64,000 bases of DNA, taken from assembly GCF_013450295.1 (NCBI RefSeq), contig NZ_SKBR01000002.1, forward strand, positions 558,001-622,000, given 5' to 3'. The stretch is from Streptomyces sp. AJS327. GTDB taxonomy: Bacteria > Actinomycetota > Actinomycetes > Streptomycetales > Streptomycetaceae. The position numbers and the translations under genes were made by a program. The notes under the pieces were generated by a model. It was not told the origin of the DNA and did not search any database. It saw only the letters and a program-made list of their open reading frames with translations. Shown piece by piece: positions 18,693 to 27,393 of this stretch (positions are counted from its first letter, which is position 1; each line of letters starts with the position of its first letter).

Positions 18693-19583
18693 ATGACCAC
18701 GGAGGCCGCCGCGGAGTTCGCCTCGCACCGATCCCGGCTCTTCTCGCTCGCGTACCGGACGCTCGGTTCCGCGTCCGAGGCCGAGGACGCCGTGCAGGAC
18801 ACCTACCTGCGCTGGAGCGCGGCCGACCGCGCCCTCATCCACACCCCGGCCGCCTGGCTGACCCGGGTCCTGACGAACCTCTGCGTCAACCGGCTCACCT
18901 CGGCCCGCGCCCGGCGGGAGGTGTACGTCGGGACCTGGCTGCCCGAACCGGTCCTCACCCACCCCGCCGCCAGTGAACTGGGCCCGCTGGAGACCGCCGA
19001 GCAGCGGGAGTCGGTGTCGCTCGCGCTGCTCACCCTGATGGAGCGGCTCACCCCGGCGGAGCGCGCGGTGTTCGTCCTGCGGGAGGCGTTCGGGCACAGC
19101 CACCGCGAGGTCGCCGAGGCCGTCGGTATCGAGGAGGCGCACTCACGCCAGTTGCATCGCCGGGCCCGCGAACGCCTCGACGGGCGGCGGCACTTCGACG
19201 TCGACGGGGCGGGGCACCGGCGGATCGTCGAACGCTTCCTCGCCGCCACCCTCGACGGCGACCTGGCCGGGCTGGAGCGGCTGCTCGCCGACGACGTGGT
19301 CGCCTGGACGGACGGCGGTGGCCAGGTGACCGCCGCGCGGCGGCCGATCGCCGGACGCGCGCGGGTCCTGCGCTATCTGCTGGGCCTGGGCTCCCGGCCC
19401 GAAGTGGCGTACGTCCACTTCGAGTTCGTCGAGGCGAACGGCGCCCCGGCGGCGCTCGTCCGCGCGGACCGGACGCTGGTCGCCGTGGTCGTCCCGGAGA
19501 TCCACGACGGTCTGGTCAGCGGGGTGCGCACGATCGTCAACCCCGCCAAACTCGCCTTCGCCGCCCGCCAGTCCGCCGCGTGA
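18693..19583 (+). CDS. ECF41-group (SigJ-like) RNA polymerase sigma factor
   Basis: Alternative sigma factor of 296 residues with regions 2 (about 8-75, RLFSLAYRTLGSASEAEDAVQDTY) and 4 (about 115-165, LTPAERAVFVLREAFGHSHREVAEAVG). An NTF2/SnoaL-like C-terminal domain replaces a separate anti-sigma factor. The ECF41 hallmarks are visible: linker motif WLPEP, DGGG in the C-terminal domain, and a terminal NPxKL (NPAKL). The ATG at 18693 was preferred to an upstream in-frame start on similarity. ECF41 genes are usually next to a carboxymuconolactone decarboxylase, oxidoreductase or epimerase gene. Here an ABC exporter separates it from the flavoprotein at 21979. Confidence 0.9.
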   Translation: MTTEAAAEFASHRSRLFSLAYRTLGSASEAEDAVQDTYLRWSAADRALIHTPAAWLTRVLTNLCVNRLTSARARREVYVGTWLPEPVLTHPAASELGPLETAEQRESVSLALLTLMERLTPAERAVFVLREAFGHSHREVAEAVGIEEAHSRQLHRRARERLDGRRHFDVDGAGHRRIVERFLAATLDGDLAGLERLLADDVVAWTDGGGQVTAARRPIAGRARVLRYLLGLGSRPEVAYVHFEFVEANGAPAALVRADRTLVAVVVPEIHDGLVSGVRTIVNPAKLAFAARQSAA

Positions 19584-19984
19584 GCGCCCGGGCGGAGCCC
19601 GGCCGGGCGGTTCCGGAGCCCCGCGTCCGGTGAGCCCGCCCCCTCGAACTCATCGGGCGGGACGGGCGGTTCGGGAGACCCGGGCTGGATGGCCCAACTC
19701 GCGGTACCGGTGAGGTGCTTCGGTGGGCCGGGTGGTTCGGGAGTCCGAACGCACGGTGGCGGCGGGGTGGTTCGGGAGGCCGGGCGGCCAGGCGCGTTCC
19801 GGGAGCTGGTGACCGGGCCGAGGCGGTGACGGTGCCCCCGGCCGTCAACGAGCCCCGGACAGCGAGGCGTTACCGGGCATACTGCCAGTGGGCGCCGAGG
19901 ACCGGTCCCGCGTGCGCGGAGCGAGGCACGGGGACGATACCGGCGCGGCACGGGACACGTACGGGGTGACCGGGGGATGGTGTC
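19584..19984. repeat. Intergenic region with three GGTTCGGGAG repeats
   Basis: 400 bases without a gene. GGTTCGGGAG occurs at 19668-19677, 19734-19743 and 19769-19778, the latter two within a longer GGTGGTTCGGGAG. The end (19870-19984) presumably contains the ABC transporter promoter; no clear -10/-35 was recognised. Confidence 0.4.
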
Positions 19985-20968
19985 ATGGACGTGATCGAGG
20001 TAGCCGACCTGCGCAAGACGTACGGCCGTCGCACCGTGGTGGACGGCGTGAGCTTCTCCGTCGAACAGGGCGAGATATTCGGCGTGCTGGGGCCCAACGG
20101 CGCCGGCAAGACGACGATGGTGGAGTGCGTCGGGGGACTGCGGCGGCGCGACGGCGGCAGCGTCCGTGTCGCGGGCAGGGACCCGGCCGAGGAGGAAGCC
20201 GCGCTGCGCACCACGCTCGGCATCCAGCTCCAGGAGTCCCAACTGCCGGACAAGATGCGGGTGGGCGAGGCGCTCCGGCTGTACGCCAGCTTCTACCCCC
20301 GGCCGCACGACCCCGACGAACTGCTGGAGCGGCTCGGACTGTCCGGGCAGCGCGGGACGTACTTCGCGAAGCTCTCCGGCGGTCAGCGACAAAGGCTGTC
20401 CGTCGCCCTCGCGCTGGTCGGCAGGCCGCGCGTCGCGATCCTCGACGAGCTGACCACCGGGCTGGACCCGGTCGCCCGCCGCGAGGTCTGGGAGCTGCTG
20501 GAGGACCTGCGCGGGACCGGGCTGACGCTGCTGCTGGTCTCGCACTTCATGGAGGAGGCCACGCGGCTGTGCGACCGGGTCGTGGTGCTCGACCGCGGCC
20601 GGATCATCGCGGCCGACACCCCTGACGGGCTCGCCAGCGGCGTCCGCGCCGAACAGCGGATGAGCTTCGCGCCGTCCGAGACGTTCGACCTCGCCACCCT
20701 CGACGCGCTGCCGGAGGTGCGCACCGTCGCCTCCTCGGGCGGCCGGGTCACGGTGACCGGCACCGACCAGGTCACCAGCGCGGTGATCATCGCGCTGCAC
20801 GAGCGCGGTGTCTCGGTCGGCGGGCTCCGCGTCGACCAGCCGAGTCTGGACGACGCGTTCGTCGCCCTCACCGCCACGGAGGAGACGCCCGCGGACGAGA
20901 CCGGGTGGCGGGGGGAGACAGGGCCGCCGGGGGAGCGGCGTCCGGCGGCCGAGGCGGCGCCCCGATGA
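19985..20968 (+). CDS. ABC transporter ATPase, drug/antibiotic-export type
   Basis: ATP-hydrolysing subunit (327 residues) of an ABC-2 exporter of the DrrA/CcmA kind. Walker A GPNGAGKT (residues 37-44), signature LSGGQRQRLSVALAL, Walker B VAILDE followed by TTGLDP, and H-loop LVSHF are all intact. The C-terminal extension of about 110 residues ends in a Gly/Pro/Ala-rich tail. The stop overlaps the permease start (ATGA), so the two subunits are coupled. The substrate is unknown. Confidence 0.92.
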   Translation: MDVIEVADLRKTYGRRTVVDGVSFSVEQGEIFGVLGPNGAGKTTMVECVGGLRRRDGGSVRVAGRDPAEEEAALRTTLGIQLQESQLPDKMRVGEALRLYASFYPRPHDPDELLERLGLSGQRGTYFAKLSGGQRQRLSVALALVGRPRVAILDELTTGLDPVARREVWELLEDLRGTGLTLLLVSHFMEEATRLCDRVVVLDRGRIIAADTPDGLASGVRAEQRMSFAPSETFDLATLDALPEVRTVASSGGRVTVTGTDQVTSAVIIALHERGVSVGGLRVDQPSLDDAFVALTATEETPADETGWRGETGPPGERRPAAEAAPR

Positions 20969-21759
20969 GCGAGGTGACGACCGCCGAGTCCGCGGACGCC
21001 GTCCGCCCGCCCCGCGTCAACTGGCGGGCGAGCCGGGCGATGCTGGGCAGCGAGGCGCGGCTGATGGGCCGCAGCCCCGGTGTCCTGATCTGGACCGTGC
21101 TCCTGCCGGTCACCGCCTGCGTCGTCCTCGCCTCGATCCCCGGTGTCCGCGAGACCTCACCGGACCTCGGCGGCCTGAGCCTCTTCCAGATCTACCAGCC
21201 GATCCTGATCTTCTTCACGATGACCCTGCTGTCCGTCCAGGGACTGCCCAGCGTGGTGACCCGCTACCGCGAGATGGGCGTCCTCAAGCGGCTGCGCACG
21301 ACCCCGGTCTCGGCGGCGCTGCTGCTGTTCGCGCACCTCACGCTCATCCTCGCGGTGGCGGTCGCCTGCCTGGCGGTGATGGTCGTGGTCCCGGCGCTGG
21401 TGGGCGCGGGCTGGCCGCGCGACCCCGGCGGCTTCCTCCTCGCCTACCTGCTCGGGGCGTGGGCGATGCTCGGACTCGGGCTGGTCGTCGCCGGGCTGTT
21501 CCGCAGCGCCCGGTTCGCCGCGGGGCTCGGCTCGTTCCTCTTCTTCGTGCTCCAGTTCCTCGCCGGGCTCTGGCTGCCCCGGCCCGCCATGCCCACGTGG
21601 CTGCTGCGCCTCTCCGACGTCACACCGAGCGGCGCGGCCGTCCAGAGCCTGACCGACGCCAGCCTCGGCCACTGGCCCGGCGCGCTCCACCTGATCGTGC
21701 TCGCGGCCTGGGGCGCGGTGGGGTCACACGTGGCCATCCGGTACTTCCAGTGGGACTGA
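20965..21759 (+). CDS. ABC-2 type exporter permease
   Basis: Six-helix membrane subunit (264 residues) partnering the preceding ATPase. After a hydrophilic N-terminus, helices include VLIWTVLLPVTACVVLASI, IYQPILIFFTMTLLSVQGL, LILAVAVACLAVMVVVPALV, the LGLVVAGLFRS region and FLFFVLQFLAGLWLP. YREMGVLKRLRTTPVS is the conserved cytoplasmic amphipathic motif of DrrB-like proteins. The ATG overlaps the upstream TGA. It probably exports a hydrophobic compound or lipid; the sequence does not say which. Confidence 0.9.
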   Translation: MSEVTTAESADAVRPPRVNWRASRAMLGSEARLMGRSPGVLIWTVLLPVTACVVLASIPGVRETSPDLGGLSLFQIYQPILIFFTMTLLSVQGLPSVVTRYREMGVLKRLRTTPVSAALLLFAHLTLILAVAVACLAVMVVVPALVGAGWPRDPGGFLLAYLLGAWAMLGLGLVVAGLFRSARFAAGLGSFLFFVLQFLAGLWLPRPAMPTWLLRLSDVTPSGAAVQSLTDASLGHWPGALHLIVLAAWGAVGSHVAIRYFQWD

Positions 21760-21850
21760 CCCGGCCGACCCGCCGAGCCGGGCCGACCCGCTGCCTCAGA
21801 CGACCGAGCCGTCCCACCGCCCCGGCCGGCCAACCCGCCGCCACCGGTGG

Positions 21851-21908
21851 CCGGTTGGCCCGGCGGCCGGTCTGACCGGTTGGCCCGGCGGCTGGTCGGC
21901 CGGTCTGA
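21851..21908. repeat. Tandem ~25-33 bp GC repeat
   Basis: CCGGTTGGCCCGGCGG begins two adjacent copies (21851 and 21876), each ending GGCCGGTCTGA; the second has a few extra bases. It lies between the ABC permease and the flavoprotein gene and could be a slippage product. Confidence 0.55.
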
Positions 21909-21978
21909 CCGGGCGGCCGGGTGACCCGCGTCACCCGGGGAGCTGTCACGGATCCGCCCGCCCGCCGGTTCAGGGGGC

Positions 21979-23079
21979 ATGGCACATCACATCGTGGTTC
22001 TGGGAGCCGGGTACGCCGGACTGTCCGCCGCCAAGGGCGTGGCCCGGCGGCTGCGCCGCGCCCCTGCGCGCGTCACCCTGGTCAACGCGGCCGGGCACTT
22101 CGTCGAGCGGGTCCGGCTGCACCAACTCGCCGCGGGGCGGCCGCCGAAGGAACCGCCGCTGCGGGACCTCCTCGCCGGAACCGGCGTCGGGCTGCGCGTC
22201 GCGCGGGTGACCGCCGTCGACGCCGCCGCCCGCACCGTGCGGCTCGACTCCGCCCCGCACGTCATCCCGTACGACACCCTCGTCTACGCGCTGGGCAGCG
22301 AGGCCGACACCACCGTCCCCGGGGCCGCCACCCACGCCTCGACGGTGGCCACCCACCGGGACGCGGTCCGGCTGCGGGAGCGGACGGCCGCGGCGCGCGG
22401 TTCGCTGGTGGTGGCCGGGGCCGGTCTGACCGGCATCGAGACCGCCACCGAGCTGGCCGAGGCCCACCCCGGGCTCCACGTCCGCCTGGTCACGGCGGGC
22501 GCACTCGGCGCGGGGCTCGCGGAACGCGGCCGCCGCTACCTCCGCGACGCCCTGCGGCGGCACGGCGTCGCGCCGCGGGAGCACAGCCCCGTCGCGGAGG
22601 TCACCCCCGACGGCCTGCTCCTCGCCTGCGGCGACGAGATCCCGGCCGGCACCGTCGTCTGGACCGCCGGGTTCCGCGCCCCGGACCTCGCGCGGGCGGC
22701 CGGGTTCGCCGTCGACGTCCACGGGCGGCTCGCCGTCGACGCGACGCTGCGCTCCCTCTCCCACCCGGAGGTCTTCGCGGCGGGCGACGCGGCCGCCGCG
22801 ACCGGACCCGACGGGGCCCCGTGCCGCATGTCCTGCCAGACGGGCCTGCCGATGGGCGCGTACGTCGCCCGCGCCGTCGCCGCCACGGTCACCGGACGCG
22901 TCCCCCCGCCGCTGCGGCTGCGTCACGTCTGGCGGAACATCAGCCTCGGCCGCGACGACGGGCTCACCCAGTTCACCCGCGCCGACGACCACCCGGTCGC
23001 CGCCCTCCTCACCGGCCGCCCCTCCGCCCACTTCAAGGAGGCCGTCACCCGGGGCACGGTTCTGGCCCTGCGCCGCTGA
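21979..23079 (+). CDS. FAD-dependent NADH dehydrogenase-like oxidoreductase (NDH-2 type)
   Basis: Pyridine nucleotide-disulfide-type flavoprotein of 366 residues. The N-terminal FAD fold HIVVLGAGYAGLSAAKGVA, the second nucleotide fold SLVVAGAGLTGIETATELA at about 140-158, and the ATG/FAD motif near VFAAGDAAA (about 270) are present. NDH-2 proteins transfer electrons from NADH to quinones. This copy is shorter than true NDH-2 and lacks an obvious membrane anchor, so it may act on another acceptor. It is convergent with the ABC pair and downstream of an ECF41 sigma gene, whose group often controls oxidoreductases. Confidence 0.85.
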   Translation: MAHHIVVLGAGYAGLSAAKGVARRLRRAPARVTLVNAAGHFVERVRLHQLAAGRPPKEPPLRDLLAGTGVGLRVARVTAVDAAARTVRLDSAPHVIPYDTLVYALGSEADTTVPGAATHASTVATHRDAVRLRERTAAARGSLVVAGAGLTGIETATELAEAHPGLHVRLVTAGALGAGLAERGRRYLRDALRRHGVAPREHSPVAEVTPDGLLLACGDEIPAGTVVWTAGFRAPDLARAAGFAVDVHGRLAVDATLRSLSHPEVFAAGDAAAATGPDGAPCRMSCQTGLPMGAYVARAVAATVTGRVPPPLRLRHVWRNISLGRDDGLTQFTRADDHPVAALLTGRPSAHFKEAVTRGTVLALRR

Positions 23080-23104
23080 CCCCCACCGCCCGCCGTGGGG
23101 GGTC
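23078..23104. terminator. Hairpin overlapping both convergent stop codons
   Basis: Arms GACCCCCAC and GTGGGGGGTC (one bulged G) include the stop codons of the flavoprotein gene and of the convergent ABC gene. The two genes are only 23 bases apart. Confidence 0.6.
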
Positions 23105-24989
23105 AGGTCAGGCTGGCCCGCCACGCCCGGTGCAGCTCCGCGAACCGCCCGTCGCCCGCGATGAGTTCGTCCGGCCGCCCGGACTCGACGACCCGGCCGC
23201 AGTCCATCACCAGCACCCGGTCGGCGATCTCCACCGTCGACAGCCGGTGCGCGATCACCACCGCCGTACGCCCCCGGAGCACGGTGGCCATCGCCCGCTG
23301 CACCGCCCGCTCACCGGGGACGTCCAGCGAGGAGGTCGCCTCGTCCAGGATCAGCACCGCCGGGTCGGCCAGCAGAGCCCGCGCGAAGGACACCAACTGC
23401 CGCTGGCCCGCCGAGATCCGGCTGCCGCGCTTGCGCAGGTCGGTGTCGTACCCGTCGGGCAGCGCCATGATGAAGTCGTGCGCCCCGATCGCCTTGGCGG
23501 CCCGCTCGATGTCCGCGCGGTCGGCGTCCGGACGGCCGATCGCGATGTTGTCCGCCACGGAACCGGAGAACAGGAACGCCTCCTGCGTCACCATCGCCAC
23601 CTCGCGGCGCAGCGCCCCGGACGCCAGCCGCCGCACCGGGACGCCGTCCAGCAGCACCTCTCCGGTGGACGGGTCGTAGAACCGGGCGAGCAGCTTCACC
23701 AGGGTCGACTTGCCCGCCCCGGTCTCCCCGACCACCGCCACCGTCTCCCCGGCTGCCAGCCGCAGGTCGAAGGGGGGCAGCACCTCGCCGCCCGTCCGGT
23801 AGCTGAAGCTGACCGCGTCGAAGACCACCTCCCGGCCCCGCTGCCCGGCCGCCAGCGGGGGCAACTCGGCGGCGGGCGGCGCCGGTTCGGGCACCGAGGG
23901 CCGCTGTGCCAGCAGCCCGGCGATCTTCTCCAGGGAGGCGGCGGCCGACTGGTAGGTGTTCAGGAACATGCCCAGCCGGTCGATCGGGTCGTACAGCCGC
24001 CGCAGGTAGAGCGCGGCGGCGGCGAGCGCCCCGAGCGCCAGCTCCCCGGTGACCACTCGATGCGCCCCCCACACCACCAGCACCGCGATCGTGGTGTTGG
24101 CCACCAGGCGGGACAGCACCACGTAGCGGGCCATCTCCAGCAGCGCGTCCCCGTTGGCCCGCAGATGACGGGCGTTCAGCTGGGCGAAGACCGACTCGTT
24201 GGCGCGCTCCCGGCGGAAGGTCTGCACCGGCCGGATGCCGTTCATCGTCTCCGCGAACGTGACGATCACCCGCGCCATCGCGGTGGAGCGCTTCCGGTAC
24301 GCCCGGATCGAGCGCCGCTGGAAGCTGCGGATCAGCAGGTACAGCGGGACGAAGGAGAGCAGCGCGGCGCCGCCCAGCCCCAGGTCCAGCCAGAGCAGCA
24401 GGGTCAGGATGTACACCACCGACATCGCGACCGACAGCAGCTCCTGCAAGCCCTCGTCGAGCAGTTCGCGCAGCGCCTCCACGTCGGTGGTGGAGCGCGA
24501 TATCAGCCGCCCCGAGGTGTAGCGGTCGTGGAAGTCCACGTCGAGCGTCTGCGCGTGCCGGTAGATCCGGCCGCGCAGTTCCATCAGCACCGGCTGGTTG
24601 ACGCTGGCCGCCGTGCGGATGAAGGCGTACTGGAACAGCCCGGCGGCCACCGCGCAGCCCAGGAAGGCCAGGCCGACGGCGAGCAGCGGACCGTAGTCCC
24701 GGCCGTCCTCGGCGCGCAGGGCCGGGACGGCGCGGTCGATCGCCAGCGCCACCAGCAGCGGCCCGGCCTGGACGGCGGCCTGCTGGAACAGCAGCAGCGC
24801 CGCCGCCAGGCCCACCCGCCGCCGGTGCGGGCGCAGCAGCGAGCCGAGCAGCGTCCGGGTGGCGTTCGGCGGCGCGGGCAGCACGTCGTTGTCGAACGGG
24901 TCCAGGGCGGGTTCGGGCGCGCCGGGGGAGGGGGCGGCGGGGTCGGGCCGCTCGCCGGGTACCTCGTGGTCGGACGTGGCGGTGCTCAT
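23103..24989 (-). CDS. ABC exporter half-transporter (subunit with consensus Walker B)
   Basis: Fused membrane and nucleotide-binding half of a type IV ABC exporter (628 residues). Six membrane helices lie in about 50-350, preceded by a Pro/Ala-rich tail; the ATPase domain is about 385-625. Walker A is GETGAGKS and Walker B is VLILDEATSSLD with the catalytic Glu. The H-loop His is present (IAHRLST). The signature is altered to ISAGQRQ instead of LSGGQ. It overlaps the upstream partner gene (24986-27079) by four bases, and the altered signature pairs with that partner's altered Walker B. Confidence 0.93.
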   Translation of the reverse strand: MSTATSDHEVPGERPDPAAPSPGAPEPALDPFDNDVLPAPPNATRTLLGSLLRPHRRRVGLAAALLLFQQAAVQAGPLLVALAIDRAVPALRAEDGRDYGPLLAVGLAFLGCAVAAGLFQYAFIRTAASVNQPVLMELRGRIYRHAQTLDVDFHDRYTSGRLISRSTTDVEALRELLDEGLQELLSVAMSVVYILTLLLWLDLGLGGAALLSFVPLYLLIRSFQRRSIRAYRKRSTAMARVIVTFAETMNGIRPVQTFRRERANESVFAQLNARHLRANGDALLEMARYVVLSRLVANTTIAVLVVWGAHRVVTGELALGALAAAALYLRRLYDPIDRLGMFLNTYQSAAASLEKIAGLLAQRPSVPEPAPPAAELPPLAAGQRGREVVFDAVSFSYRTGGEVLPPFDLRLAAGETVAVVGETGAGKSTLVKLLARFYDPSTGEVLLDGVPVRRLASGALRREVAMVTQEAFLFSGSVADNIAIGRPDADRADIERAAKAIGAHDFIMALPDGYDTDLRKRGSRISAGQRQLVSFARALLADPAVLILDEATSSLDVPGERAVQRAMATVLRGRTAVVIAHRLSTVEIADRVLVMDCGRVVESGRPDELIAGDGRFAELHRAWRASLT

Positions 24990-27079
24990 GCGGTCCCTCC
25001 CGTGGCCTCGCCGGACATCAGGTGCCGGTACTCGGCGCTGTCCGCCAGCAGTTCGTGGTGGGTGCCGAGCGCCGCTATCCGCCCGCCGGAGAGCAGCGCC
25101 ACCCGGTCCGCCAGCAGCACCGTCGACGGGCGGTGCGCGACGACCAGCGCGGTGGTGCCGGACAGCAGTTCGCGCAGCGCCGCCTCCACGGCCGCCTCGG
25201 TCCGTACGTCGAGCGCGGACAGCGGGTCGTCCAGCACCAGGACGCCGGGGTCGCCGACCACCGCGCGGGCGAGCGCCAGCCGTTGGCGCTGCCCGCCGGA
25301 GAGGCTCAGCCCCTGCTCGCCCACCTGGGTGGCGGCCCCGTCCGGCAGGGCGCCGACGAAGTGCCCGGCCTGCGCGACCTCCAGCGCCCGCCGCGCCCGG
25401 TCCTCCGCTTCCGGCTCGTCCGCGGCGCCCGGTGGCCGCCGCAGCGGGGCGTTCGCGTCCGGGGTGTCGGGTCCCGCGTCGGGCAGCGGATCGGGCGGCC
25501 CTGGCCGGGGTGCCTCGCCGTCCGGTTCGGGTACCGGCCCGGACGGCTCGGCGCCCATCAGGACGTTCTCCCGCACCGAGGCGGAGAACAGGGTGGCCTC
25601 CTCGAAGGCGACCGCGAGCCGTTCGCGTAGCCGGGGGAGCGGGATGGTGGCGATGTCGGTGCCGTCGAGCAGGATCCGGCCGCCGGTGGCCTCGTGCAGC
25701 CGGGGGACGAGCGCGGTCAGCGTGGTCTTCCCGCTGCCGGTCGCCCCGACCAGCGCCAGCGTCTCGCCCGCGCGGACGCGCAGGGTGACGCCGTCCAGCA
25801 CCGGCGGGGCGTCGGGCGGCGCGTCCGGATAGCGGAAGGTCACGTCCTCGAAGCAGAGCAGGTCCCGCGCCGGGAGCCCGCCGTCCACCGGGGCCTCACC
25901 CGGGGCCGCCCGCGCGGCCTCCCCGGCCACCCCGGGGGCGCCGTTCCCCGGCTCGCCGCCGCCCGCCCCGTCCGGACGCCGGCTGGCCGGGGCCGCCCCG
26001 TCCGGGCGCCGGGCTTCCGGAAGTTCCGGGCCCGCCACGGGAGTTCGCACCGACGGCGGTACCGGTTCGTCGAGCACCTCGAAGTACCGGTCGCTGGCCG
26101 TCGCGGCCTCGTGGCACATCGCCAGCATGAAGCCGATGGAGTCCACCGGCCAGCGCAGCGCCAGCGCCGTGGAGAGGAAGGCGATCAGCGTCCCGGCGGA
26201 GAGCGCGCCGTCGGCGACCTGCACCGAGCCGAGCACCAGCGCGGCACCGATGGCCAGCTCCGGCAGCACGGTGATCATCAGCCAGACCATCGCCAGCAGC
26301 CGGGCCTTGTACAGCTCCGTGCTCAGCAGCCGTTCGGAGAGCGCCCGGAACGCCCTGGCCTGGCTGCGGTGACGGCCGAACCCCTTGATGACGCGGATGC
26401 CGAGCACCGACTCCTCGACCACCGTGGTCAGGTCCCCGATCTGGTCCTGGGCCCGGCGCGACTCCACCGCGTACCGGGCCTCGAAGACGGAGCAGAAGAC
26501 CAGCAGCGGCAGCACCGGGGCGAGCAGCACCAGCCCCAGCGTCCACTCCTGGACCAGCAGGATCACGCAACCCACCGCGATCGTCGTCCCGTTGACGACG
26601 AGGAAGGTCAGCGGGAAGGCGAGGAAGAGCCGGAGCAGCTGGAGGTCGGTGGTGGCCCGGGAGAGCAGCTGGCCGCTGGCCCAGCGGTCGTGGAAGGCCA
26701 CCGGCAGCCGCTGGAGATGGTGGAACAGGCTCTCCCGCAGCCCCGCCTCCACCCGGGACAGTGGCCGGGCGACCAGCCAGCGCCGCAACCCGAAGAGCCC
26801 CGCCTCCACGAAGCCGACGGCCAGCAGCAGCGCTCCGCCCAGCCACACGCCCGCCGTGTCCCGGTCCGCTACCGGCCCGTCCACCAGCCACTTCAGCACC
26901 AGCGGGACGACCAGCCCGGTGCAGGAGGCGAGGATGGCGACGAAGGCGGCGGTGAACAGCCGCGCCCGCACCGGGCGGACCCACGGCCACAGCCGCAGGA
27001 GCGAACGGACCGAGGAGTGTGCGGGACCCTGCTGGAGGGCGGGGGCCGTGGCGGGCTCCGGAGGCGCGGTGGGGGTCAT
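24986..27079 (-). CDS. ABC exporter half-transporter (subunit with degenerate Walker B)
   Basis: Partner half-transporter (697 residues from the ATG at 27079). Membrane domain about 35-330, then a long Pro/Gly/Ala-rich linker, and ATPase domain from about 430. Walker A GATGSGKT and signature LSGGQRQRLALARA are canonical. Walker B reads VLVLDDPLSALD, with Asp replacing the catalytic Glu. Between Q-loop and signature is an inserted low-complexity stretch of about 45 residues (rich in Pro, Asp and Glu). The upstream open frame lacks similarity. Together with the downstream gene it forms a heterodimer; the substrate is unknown. Confidence 0.92.
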   Translation of the reverse strand: MTPTAPPEPATAPALQQGPAHSSVRSLLRLWPWVRPVRARLFTAAFVAILASCTGLVVPLVLKWLVDGPVADRDTAGVWLGGALLLAVGFVEAGLFGLRRWLVARPLSRVEAGLRESLFHHLQRLPVAFHDRWASGQLLSRATTDLQLLRLFLAFPLTFLVVNGTTIAVGCVILLVQEWTLGLVLLAPVLPLLVFCSVFEARYAVESRRAQDQIGDLTTVVEESVLGIRVIKGFGRHRSQARAFRALSERLLSTELYKARLLAMVWLMITVLPELAIGAALVLGSVQVADGALSAGTLIAFLSTALALRWPVDSIGFMLAMCHEAATASDRYFEVLDEPVPPSVRTPVAGPELPEARRPDGAAPASRRPDGAGGGEPGNGAPGVAGEAARAAPGEAPVDGGLPARDLLCFEDVTFRYPDAPPDAPPVLDGVTLRVRAGETLALVGATGSGKTTLTALVPRLHEATGGRILLDGTDIATIPLPRLRERLAVAFEEATLFSASVRENVLMGAEPSGPVPEPDGEAPRPGPPDPLPDAGPDTPDANAPLRRPPGAADEPEAEDRARRALEVAQAGHFVGALPDGAATQVGEQGLSLSGGQRQRLALARAVVGDPGVLVLDDPLSALDVRTEAAVEAALRELLSGTTALVVAHRPSTVLLADRVALLSGGRIAALGTHHELLADSAEYRHLMSGEATGGTA

Positions 27080-27328
27080 GAGCACCGAGGATAGGGAGCC
27101 CGGGGGACCCGGATCACACGGTTTTCCGCCCACCCCGGTGGCCCGCCCACCCCACACGCTCCGGTCACCCCGGCCCCCGTGACCCCGGCACCCCACGGCC
27201 CCCGCCTCCCGTCCCCGGGCTCCCCCGCTTCCCAGGCTTCCCCGCGTCCTCGGGGCCACCGGCCTCCCCGGGTTCCGGGATCCCCCGGGCGGTTGGGTGC
27301 GGGTGTGCCGAGGGAGTGGCCCGGCACG

Positions 27329-27368
27329 CGCCACGCCCCCAGCTCCCGTGGGGGCTGGGGGCGTGGCG
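27329..27368 (-). terminator. Terminator of the SH3-domain gene
   Basis: Perfect 15-bp stem (27329-27343 with 27354-27368), extended inside by CCC/GGG past a bulged T, 26 bases after the SH3b gene stop. The rest of 27080-27328 is C-rich spacer with no gene; it holds the promoter of the ABC pair. Confidence 0.8.
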
Positions 27369-27393
27369 GGGCGTCAGCCGGGCGCGGCCGGAA

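Noticed and set aside
21921..25832. 1303-codon plus-strand open frame over the flavoprotein and ABC exporter
   Set aside because: Out of frame with the flavoprotein and antisense to a well-defined ABC gene.
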